From contig WJJV01000006.1 in the NCBI GenBank assembly GCA_014729495.1, positions 1 to 38,636 on the forward strand: 38,636 nucleotides of DNA, read 5' to 3'. Made by a program: the position numbers and the translations under genes. The stretch is from Candidatus Woesearchaeota archaeon. GTDB lineage: Archaea > Nanobdellota > Nanobdellia > Woesearchaeales > UBA12501. The notes under the pieces were generated by a model. That model ran no database searches and was not told the DNA's origin. It saw nothing but the letters and a program-made list of their open reading frames with translations. Below are positions 20,835 to 28,600 of this stretch, piece after piece. The stretch's first letter is position 1; every line of letters begins with the position of its first letter.

Positions 20835-21905
20835 TTACCTTACCATCTCTATGCCCAACTCATCTGAGATAGCCTGTGCCTGAGGGCTTGGCTGACTGTG
20901 GTCAACCTTGCCCAGTATCCAGGGGGACTTTACTCCTGTGATGATGGTCATCACTGTGAGCTTTCCTTTCATGTGATCATCTACTCTTGCTCCCCAGATC
21001 ACATTAGCATCAGGATCCATGGCTTCTGTAACCAATTCACCTACCCTGGATATCTCGTCAAGTGTCATGTCAGGACCGCCGCATACATGGATTATTGCGC
21101 CTGTAGCTCCCTCATAGCTTATATCAAGCAGAGGGTTTGTCAGGGCGCCTTTCACAGCTTCATCAACCTTGTTGCTTGTGTCTGAAGCTCCTACTCCGAT
21201 TGCAGCGACTCCTCCGTCTGTCATTATTGCCTTTACATCAGCATAGTCAAGATTGACCAGGCTTGGTATGGCTATTGTCTCGACTATACCTTTGATCATT
21301 GTTGAAATGAGCTCGTTCGCTACTGCGAATGCCTGCTGCACAGGAAGGTTTCCGGCAATTGCCACAAGCCTGTTGTTGTCTATCACAATGACTGTGTCTG
21401 ATACTTCCCTGAGCTGCTGAAGGCCGAACTCTGCCTTGTCTATCCTTGCCCTCTCTATCTTGAAGGGCATTGTGACTGTGCCTATAACAATTGCTCCTGA
21501 GTCCTTTGCCACCTTTGCAACAATCGGGGCTGCTCCGGTTCCGGTTCCTCCACCGAGTCCTGCGCAGACAAATACCATGTCAGACTGCTTGAGTGAATCC
21601 TTTATCTCCTGATTTGACTCTTTTGCTGCTTCTGCTCCCTTGTTAGGGAATCCTCCGCATCCAAGCCCTCTTGTGAGGTCCTTACCTATCATGAACTTCT
21701 TATCACAGTTTGTTATTCCAAGATGCTGGGCATCTGTGTTCACAGCTATGATCTCTGCTCCATGGATACCTTTCTTATAAAGCCAGTTTATCATATTGTT
21801 GCCTGCTCCGCCAACACCTATGACTTTTATGTTGGCTTGTGTTATCTCTAAATCCTGTGTCTCTTCTTCCTGTTGTTTAACAGCATCTTGCACGATGAAA
21901 TCCAT
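20835..21905 (-). CDS. ftsZ: cell-division GTPase FtsZ
   Basis: A 356-residue tubulin-fold GTPase that polymerises into the division ring. All key elements are present: VIGVGGAGNNMI near residue 30, NTDAQHL, the tubulin signature GGGTGTGAAP near 118, the catalytic T7 loop (NLDYADVKAIMTDGG), and the beta-rich C-terminal domain to KLTVMTIITGV. The C-terminal tail is short (about 25 residues) and ends IEMVR. Unlike most genes here it has a leader: TATA at 22001-22010 gives a transcript start near 21977. A purine-rich GGGGGTC ribosome site lies about eight bases before the ATG. An A-rich leader of about 70 bases leaves room for translational control. Confidence 0.96.
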   Translation of the reverse strand: MDFIVQDAVKQQEEETQDLEITQANIKVIGVGGAGNNMINWLYKKGIHGAEIIAVNTDAQHLGITNCDKKFMIGKDLTRGLGCGGFPNKGAEAAKESNQEIKDSLKQSDMVFVCAGLGGGTGTGAAPIVAKVAKDSGAIVIGTVTMPFKIERARIDKAEFGLQQLREVSDTVIVIDNNRLVAIAGNLPVQQAFAVANELISTMIKGIVETIAIPSLVNLDYADVKAIMTDGGVAAIGVGASDTSNKVDEAVKGALTNPLLDISYEGATGAIIHVCGGPDMTLDEISRVGELVTEAMDPDANVIWGARVDDHMKGKLTVMTIITGVKSPWILGKVDHSQPSPQAQAISDELGIEMVR

Positions 21906-22000
21906 TTTGTTTTGACCCCCTTTTGGTTGTTTTTTGGTTTTTTTGGTTTATCTTTTTCTTTTGGAAATATATCCTGGAGAATATGTTTTCAACTACCTAA

Positions 22001-22010
22001 ATATTTAAAT
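22001..22010 (-). promoter_or_regulatory. TATA box of ftsZ
   Basis: ATTTAAATAT on the minus strand predicts a start near 21977 and a 5' leader of about 70 bases, in contrast to the leaderless genes around it. Confidence 0.55.
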
Positions 22011-22044
22011 AGTTCTGTAAACTATACTCTCCTTAGAACGAGTT

Positions 22045-22110
22045 AACTTGCGCCAACAAGTTTACTATCAGTTTATCGCCAACATAATAACGGGTTTTCG
22101 CCAAAAAACC
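22045..22110. promoter_or_regulatory. three hairpins with the same CGCCAA loop between ftsZ and dphB
   Basis: Three successive hairpins share loop CGCCAA but have unrelated stems: AACTTG/CAAGTT (22045-22062), TTAT/ATAA (22073-22087, loop one base longer) and GGTTTT/AAAACC (22093-22110). Conserved loops on different paired stems suggest a structure bound by a protein or RNA. They lie upstream of the predicted ftsZ TATA box, followed on the plus strand by a T-rich stretch. The rest of 21906-22330 is AT-rich with only the two promoters. Confidence 0.55.
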
Positions 22111-22297
22111 TTGTATTAATTCTTTTTTATTAAACATATATAGTATAAATATATTTCTAAGATTTAAACTATATTTTACAGTATATATTAGTATGGCTTT
22201 TTGTATATTAGGAGAGTATTTCATATTTCTACTTAGAAGTAGTCAATTGTATAATCAGGCATGATTTAGGAAATAGATACATAAAATATATTGGGTA

Positions 22298-22309
22298 AAA
22301 TATTTATAG
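22298..22309 (+). promoter_or_regulatory. TATA box of dphB
   Basis: AAATATTTATAG is centred about 28 bp before the ATG at 22331, favouring that codon over the in-frame GTG at 22325. Confidence 0.6.
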
Positions 22310-22330
22310 ACTGCATCAGAACTGGTGTTC

Positions 22331-23086
22331 ATGGCATTGCATCTTATTGGAATAGGCCTTTCAGACGAGAAAGACATAACTGTAAAGGGCCTTGAGGCTG
22401 TGAAGAAATGCAGAAAGGTCTATCTTGAAGTCTATACATCAGTCCTTCAGGTCAGAGTAAGGGATCTTGAGAGATTCTATGGAAAGAAGATCATAGAGGC
22501 AGACAGGGATCTGATCGAGAACAAGGCAGACAGGATACTTGATGATGCAAAGAATGATGATACAGCACTGCTGGTCATAGGCGATCCAATGTCTGCGACA
22601 ACACACATTGACCTGATGATGCGGGCAAAGGAGAAAGGCATTGAGACAGTTGTTGTGAACAATGCAAGCGTGCTAAATGCAGTCGGAATGACAGGCCTTC
22701 AGCTGTACAAGTTCGGAAAGACAACAAGCATACCATTTCCTGAGAATGTCATGAGTGAAGCGCCATATGATTCTATAAAGATGAACAAGGCAAACGGGCT
22801 CCATACATTATGCCTGCTTGACCTTGATCCAAAGAAAGACAGGTTCATGACAGTGAATGATGCAATGCATGTTCTTAATGGAATCGAAGAAAAGAGAAAA
22901 GAAGGATTATTCACAGGAGACACTTATGTTGTGGGCTGTGCAAGGCTCGGCTCGCAGGACTTCTACATCAAGGCAGGCAGGGCAAACGAACTTGATGAAG
23001 TACACTTTGGAAAGCCTCCTTTCTGCCTTATAGTGCCTGGCCAGATGCATTTCATGGAAGAGGAAGCAGTAAAGAGATTTGAGTGA
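22331..23086 (+). CDS. dphB: diphthine synthase
   Basis: A 251-residue SAM-dependent methyltransferase of the tetrapyrrole-methylase fold that adds methyl groups to the modified histidine of EF-2 during diphthamide formation. Signatures: MALHLIGIGLSDEKDIT at the N-terminus, VYLEVYTS, VIGDPMSATTHIDL in the SAM site, NASVLNAVGMTGLQLYKFG, and the C-terminal PPFCLIVPGQMHFMEEEA. Its length is normal for archaeal DphB. Its substrate is made by Dph2, yet the only Dph2 in this window (6067) is a fragment, so an intact Dph2 should exist elsewhere if the pathway works. Confidence 0.95.
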   Translation: MALHLIGIGLSDEKDITVKGLEAVKKCRKVYLEVYTSVLQVRVRDLERFYGKKIIEADRDLIENKADRILDDAKNDDTALLVIGDPMSATTHIDLMMRAKEKGIETVVVNNASVLNAVGMTGLQLYKFGKTTSIPFPENVMSEAPYDSIKMNKANGLHTLCLLDLDPKKDRFMTVNDAMHVLNGIEEKRKEGLFTGDTYVVGCARLGSQDFYIKAGRANELDEVHFGKPPFCLIVPGQMHFMEEEAVKRFE

Positions 23087-23195
23087 TAGATGGAGCAAGT
23101 AAGCTTTTTCTTTAATAGATTTAGATGAGTCAAAGAGGAAAGTTTATCTTATACATCAGCAATAACAATGGAAGTCAAGATATATTTATTATTAT

Positions 23196-23364
23196 GGCAA
23201 CAACAACATCGGATAATGTAATATTCTATCTATGTTGGCAGCAGCAACAACTTTGGATTCGTACACGGTCAAATGATAATATTTTAAGTTAATAACGGCA
23301 ACAACAGAAAATGCTTTGCATTTTCTTAGTTGCAAAAGCTCTGCATTTGCAACAACAATATTGC
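23196..23364 (-). repeat. 58-bp family units with hairpin insert, right set (inverted)
   Basis: On the minus strand this region contains GTGTACGAATCCAAAGTTGT and TGTTGTTGC units, plus the same inserted double hairpin (GAAAATGC/GCATTTTC and GTTGCAAA/TTTGCAAC) seen at 15637-15880. The following bases to 23543 carry further palindromes (CATGC/GCATG near 23378-23398, GGAAATC/GATTTCC near 23428-23444, and a TTGC...GCAA hairpin near 23447-23468). No gene is visible in 23087-24071. Confidence 0.7.
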
Positions 23365-23543
23365 CAGCAGACGGCCATGCTCACTTTGTTCGCATGTCCT
23401 ACTCGGCACCCCGGAGGGGAAACAGGAAATCAAAGATTTCCTTAGTTGCGCTCGCTTCGCTCGGCAACCATCCCCCGCCTCGTCTGCGGCATTGTTGTTG
23501 CCTGGAATATCCTTCTGCTGCCTGACTAAATCCAAAAGAAAAC

Positions 23544-23995
23544 GCCACCTCGCTGTGGTCAGATTTGCAGCGCTTGTCAGCGAGGCTAGGAGTATGTTGC
23601 AATTGAATAAACTAAAAGGAATAGCCACCTCTCCGTGGTCGGGTTCTTTGCGCTTATCGGAGAGGCTAGGAGTTTAAATGTTCTGAAAAATCACTTAAAG
23701 CCATTGCCACCTCGCCAACATAGCATTAGCAGCATCTTATTGGCAAGGCTAGGAGAAGAGTACAATACAATCTTCTTAAAGACATTGCCACCTCTCCGAC
23801 ATAGGGATAGCAGCAACTTATCGGAGAGGCTAGGGAAAGAGTGCAATGCAATCCCAAAAAATCCATTGCCACCTCTCCGACATCAGGATAGCAGCATCTT
23901 ATCGGAGAGGCTAGGAATACTAAAGATAAACTTTCCATATAGACTTTAGCCACCTCTCCGTGGCCGGATTTGCAGTGCTTGTCAGCGAGGCTAGG
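23544..23995 (-). repeat. right cluster: six stem-loop repeats at about 81-bp period (inverted)
   Basis: Copies lie at 23544-23590, 23624-23670, 23706-23753, 23787-23834, 23868-23915 and 23949-23995. Read on the plus strand each opens GCCACCTC and closes GAGGCTAGG (AAGG in the third). Arm pairs are CCTCGCTG/CAGCGAGG (first), CCTCTCCG/CGGAGAGG (second, fourth, fifth) and CCTCGCCAA/TTGGCAAGG (third, one mismatch). The sixth combines a CTCCG left arm with a CAGCG right arm. This is the family of 15193-15480 in reverse orientation. Spacers are 33-36 bases. Confidence 0.88.
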
Positions 23996-24071
23996 AGAAA
24001 ACTCAGAATTATCCACAAAAAGCAAGATACAATTAATCAGAAAAAGCTTGGATTTCATAAACTAACTTCTT

Positions 24072-25169
24072 TCAGCTGCATCCCACATCCATCTCTTCGT
24101 TTTCTGCATAAGGATAGATTATATTTGCATGGAACTCATCCACTCTGAACGGAAATGGATCTGCCTCTTCAGGATCATCTGATATGCCAGTGTAATTGTA
24201 CAGGTTTCCTCCAGACTCCTTGTTGGATCGCCTGCACATGCCAGGGAACAATGGATCAAACTCATCTGCAAAGTACTGATAGTCTGCATAGCTCTTGTCC
24301 AGGTAAGGGTCTATACCCAGCTCTGTCTGCAAAGTGTCCAGCATCTCCTTTGACACAAGGGACTCTATGCCGCAGCAGGCTGAAGGGCTCAGGTTGCCTT
24401 CAAACCGCATAAGGAAGCTTGGAGCTGACTTGTTCTGGTATATGTAAAGGCCATTGTCTATGACTGTCTGCATGCCTGTCAGGCCTTGATCCTCAAGATC
24501 TATTCCTGACCTGTTTATATGCCTGACAACAATCCTGTTGGTCGCTATGGATATAAGAGGATCCTCAACACCATCCAGCTTAAGGATAGTGCTGACCTGC
24601 ACCTGAGGCCTCACTATTGACATAACTCCAGGGCTGGTGAGATTGTATCCCATTATCATGCTCACATTCACTGTCCATGCTCCTGGCTGGTAGATCCTGA
24701 TTGAAGTAAGATTGTATCTTATGATTATGTTCATCTGCTCTTGGGATATGTTAGTGAGGTTATCAAGCCATGTTGAGATATTGAGGCCTTCCATGCCTGG
24801 AAGACCCACATCCACTCCAAGATTATTTCTTATTGTTCCGTTCATTATTGACTGCTCAAGCACAGCAGTTATATTCTCTATGCGAAAATCAACACCCTCA
24901 TCAACTTTCTTTGATACAACAAACTCTGTTATGCTGTCAAATGACTTATGGGTGAGAGCGAACAAGGCTCTTGGGACATAGACCTTCTCAAAGTTCTCTG
25001 CAAAGTTATTGACAGCTGTCACCCTTACCTGAGCTCTTTCTGCGCGCTCCCTGAATGACAGAAAGTCCTGTGACGAGAAGTACATCATGAAAAGAGAGCC
25101 TATGAGCACAGCTGAGAGGGTGAAGAATATGGCCTTTTTCCTGAGCTCTGCCCTGCTGTTCACTGCCAT
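24072..25169 (-). CDS. membrane-anchored extracellular protein, pilus-associated
   Basis: A 365-residue protein with a basic N-terminus and one membrane helix (AIFFTLSAVLIGSLFMMYF, about residues 13-31). A large extracellular domain rich in Asn-x-Ser/Thr sites (NLTNIS, NVS, NLTS, NRS) follows, together with a CCG motif (SPSACCGIES) and two more Cys near the C-terminus. No named family is recognised. Its start overlaps the preceding pilin-like gene by ten bases, and that gene follows the giant surface gene by nine bases. A shared surface structure is therefore likely. Confidence 0.75.
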   Translation of the reverse strand: MAVNSRAELRKKAIFFTLSAVLIGSLFMMYFSSQDFLSFRERAERAQVRVTAVNNFAENFEKVYVPRALFALTHKSFDSITEFVVSKKVDEGVDFRIENITAVLEQSIMNGTIRNNLGVDVGLPGMEGLNISTWLDNLTNISQEQMNIIIRYNLTSIRIYQPGAWTVNVSMIMGYNLTSPGVMSIVRPQVQVSTILKLDGVEDPLISIATNRIVVRHINRSGIDLEDQGLTGMQTVIDNGLYIYQNKSAPSFLMRFEGNLSPSACCGIESLVSKEMLDTLQTELGIDPYLDKSYADYQYFADEFDPLFPGMCRRSNKESGGNLYNYTGISDDPEEADPFPFRVDEFHANIIYPYAENEEMDVGCS

Positions 25170-25687
25170 ACTCTCACCTCTGCAACAAAAGGAGGGGAAA
25201 GCTCTGTCTTGTTGTCCACAACAGCAACTATTGTCCTTGATGATACAAGTGATTCTGAGTTGTTCTGCTCCTCGCTCAGGGGGCTGATCTGGGTGTAGAC
25301 AACCCTTTCATCAATTATGAACTGGAAAGAATACTGGATGGGTGTGAGATTCTGGAGTATTACCTCAGAGAAATTCCTGAGAGATACATTATATGATCCT
25401 GGATCCTGCGTATCCTTGAGATGGAACAATGCCATCTGCTCCAGGATTGTGAGCTCATAATCAGTTATGTTTCTATTGTTTATGAGATGAAGAACAGAAG
25501 GATGGGATGAGAAATCCTTTACCTGTGTTGACTGCAGGAGGTCAATAGTGTCCTGCGCAAGGAAGTAAGGCTGTGTGACCTGTGTCTGGGTTGCCTCAGA
25601 GGACCATATAGCCAGAAAAATGACTACAAGGATGAACAGAGCCATCAATATATCCAGAGTGAAAAAATAACCTCTTTTTAGCATCAT
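25160..25687 (-). CDS. type IV pilin-like protein
   Basis: A 175-residue protein. The N-terminus MMLKRGYFFTLDILMALFIL has the layout of an archaeal class III signal: basic KRG, a probable cleavage after Gly, then a hydrophobic helix of about 22 residues that would form the pilus core. An extracellular beta-rich domain follows with several Asn-linked glycosylation sites (NVSLRNFS, NNSES, NKT). It resembles a minor pilin or pseudopilin rather than an abundant short pilin. It lies between the giant surface gene and a membrane-anchored gene in one operon. Confidence 0.75.
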   Translation of the reverse strand: MMLKRGYFFTLDILMALFILVVIFLAIWSSEATQTQVTQPYFLAQDTIDLLQSTQVKDFSSHPSVLHLINNRNITDYELTILEQMALFHLKDTQDPGSYNVSLRNFSEVILQNLTPIQYSFQFIIDERVVYTQISPLSEEQNNSESLVSSRTIVAVVDNKTELSPPFVAEVRVWQ

Positions 25688-25696
25688 AAACCATCA

Positions 25697-28600
25697 TCAT
25701 GACCAGGCAGTCACTATCATCTTGACAGGTCTGCCGTCTATATACACTATTCTTGTTGTCCTTATGACATCCTCTGCCTCAACTGACTCATTGAGCTCAA
25801 ACCTTGTCTTGTCCTCATCAATCTCAATCTGCTCTCCCTCGCAGCAGCGGTGCTTGATCAGAGGATTGGAAGTATCTCTGAGCAGGAGCCCCTGCTTGAC
25901 GCCTGCGCATGCTGGGTAAAGATCGCAGGTATTTCCTGCATCATCCTCAAATCCCCAGCAGTCAGCTATGCAGATATCTCCATCAAGGAGCGTACAGTCT
26001 GCTGTGCAGTCAAGGTTTATAGGGCATACATCATCAAAGTCAAGAGTGATTGTCTCACCCTGTGAGACATCTGAATAAGTAAGCTCTCTTGTGGAGCTTC
26101 CTGCATAAGATGCCCTCACAGATCCACTTCCAGAAGGTATCTCAAGAGAGTACTCTCCACTGTTGTCAGTTGTAGTTGACAAGCCTCCTGCTGTCACAGT
26201 AGCCCCTGGAAGAGGATTCTCTCCGCATGATACTGTTCCCTCAGCAATTGCTGTCTGACCTATGATTATTGTCGTGCTGTTAGGTATTCCATAATAGCCT
26301 CTTGCTGTGTCCCTTGGCCTGAGCATGACCTCATAAGTGCCGGTGGAGACTTCAGGCACACCCCATGTGAACTCAGTTCCCTGGACTCCAGGAGCTATGA
26401 CCTGGGCCAGTATGCCATCCTTGTACAGCTCAAGATCATACTCAATAGGATTGACTGATGACTGAGCAGACCATGTGAGCTCAAGATTAGTTCCCCTGGC
26501 CACAACAGTTCCGTCAAGAGGAGTATTGAATACAGCGAGACCGCAGTCAGCATCACCCACCCTGCTGTAAGGTATGCCCTCGCTGTAGAAGTTTCCTTCT
26601 CCACCTACGCAATACATATTGCCTCCTGCAGAGTCAATGATGCCACTTCTGTAGAAGTGGTTGAGGTATATCTCATTGCCTGTTGCTCCTGAAGCGAGAT
26701 TAAGGTCATTATAGTTCTCAAGCAGTGCTGCTGTTATTGTGTTGCCCGGCTTCTCTACCCTTATTCCTGTATCATAATCAGACACAGATATATTCCTCAG
26801 CACAATGCTCTCATTCCTTACAAGGATTCCTGTTCCTGAATCAGCAGAAGCAGATGCAAGCCTTGCTCCCTGGCCGTCTATTGTTATGCCAGTGTTGTTC
26901 GTTATTATGACTCCGTCATTGTCATCATCAGCTATGATGTAGAAGTATGGGCACAGCACAACATCATCATTAGCATAATAATTATTATTCTCATCAAGAG
27001 CTGTCTCAAGGTCAAGGCATGGCTCGCAGACATCACCTACACCATTTGCGTCTGTGTCAAGCTGGTCTGGATTTGAGTAGTTTGCATAGCAGTCTGCCTG
27101 AGCAGCAGGATCAGTCACATCAGCGCATGGCTCTGTAGGCACGCAGTTGTCAAAGCTGTCGCACACACCATCCTCATCCCAGTCAATGCACTGGCACTCT
27201 CCTGTATCATCATGGCATATCCTGAAATCATCTGTTGAGTCTGATATTCCTCTCACGCACTCTCCTGGAGCAAGGCAGCAGAAAGTGTCATCTGTGCCTG
27301 CTATAAGTGTCCAGTTGCCTCCCTTGCATACCTCATCAGAACTGCATTCTATGCCTCCATGGCTTGCGCAGCTCTCGCATGCTGCTGTGCATGCAGGATC
27401 AAGGCAGTCAATCTGGCCATTGCAGTCATTGTCTATGCCATCATAGCAGTTTGTCTCAAACATGCTGAGCCCGAACATTCCTGGATCATCGCAGTCTACA
27501 AGTCCGTCGCAATCATTATCTTTTCCGTCAACTATCTCAACAGCACCAGGATATACTCCTGGATCATCATCATTGCAGTCATTGCCTCCGAGAGGGCAGA
27601 GCTGGCTTCCAGTGTATGTCATTGTTCCATCACAGTAATCATCATTGTCATCATCGCATCCATTGTCTGCCAGACCATCACAGTCATTGTCCAGTCCGTC
27701 GCATATCTCTGCTTCAGGCTCGCACACGCAGAAAGGATATTCAGCGCAGTCTGGATCATCGCAGTTAGGGATTCCATCGCAGTCATCATCTATTGGATTG
27801 CCTTCTGAGTCATGATTGAGGCATGATTCATTCAGTATAAGATATTCATCACCTCCAAGAGAGACATATTCATCATCTGGAATAGCTGTTAGGGTATCAT
27901 AATAACCATATCTCCAGGTGATAGTAGAATTGAATATTGTATCTGAGCAGAGGGCTTTTGATCCTGTGCAGAAGGTCTCATTCAAAGGAGTCTCTCCTTC
28001 ACCGTCAAGTGTACTGGGATCACAGTCATCATCAATGCCATTGCATATGTCAGGCATACCAGGATTGATGCATATCGCGCATCCAGATGTATCATAAGAG
28101 CACTGGTCAACAGTTGAAGGGCATCCTGCAGGATCATCTGTCTTGTCATCATCGCAATCCTGCGCATCAGGAAATATGCAACCTCCTCTTAAGAAAGCAT
28201 CTGCTGAATCACCATAGCCGTCTCCGTCAAGATCAGTGCACTGGCATGCTACAGTTGAATTTAAAAAAGATGTATCAGATGATGCCCAAAGTATCTCATA
28301 GACTGGATCAGCCCAGGTTATGCTGCCTAAGTAAGGTCCATAATTGAGACCTTCAACAATGCTTACTTTCTCTCCAAGCCTGTTGCCGTCTATGTCTATC
28401 CTCTCAAAGTAGAGGTTTCCGCCATAATTATATGTGCTGTACACAACTCCAAAGTATTCTCCATTCCATTCAACACCCTGAAGCTCCTGAAGCCCATAAG
28501 CAGTATCGCTTGTGAAGTCCACAAAGTAATCATCAACAACATTCTCTCCAGACATTGGAATCAGGTTTCCATCCATGTCAAAGAGTGCATACATCACCCT

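Noticed and set aside
22033..22224. 63-codon minus-strand frame between ftsZ and dphB
   Set aside because: Composition follows the AT-rich DNA, it overlaps the ftsZ upstream region, and its only repeated residues come from the CGCCAA hairpins.
23316..23677. Overlapping short frames in the right repeat region
   Set aside because: They read through repeats and palindromes on both strands with no conserved or domain-like sequence.
23544..23995. Integron attC array
   Set aside because: The ends (GCCACCTC, GAGGCTAGG) lack the GTTRRRY/RYYYAAC core sites, no cassette genes lie between copies and no integrase is seen.
27359..27808. 149-codon plus-strand frame inside the giant surface gene
   Set aside because: It is antisense to the DCDG-coding repeats, whose regular codons leave the opposite strand free of stops. 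No start signals or family features.
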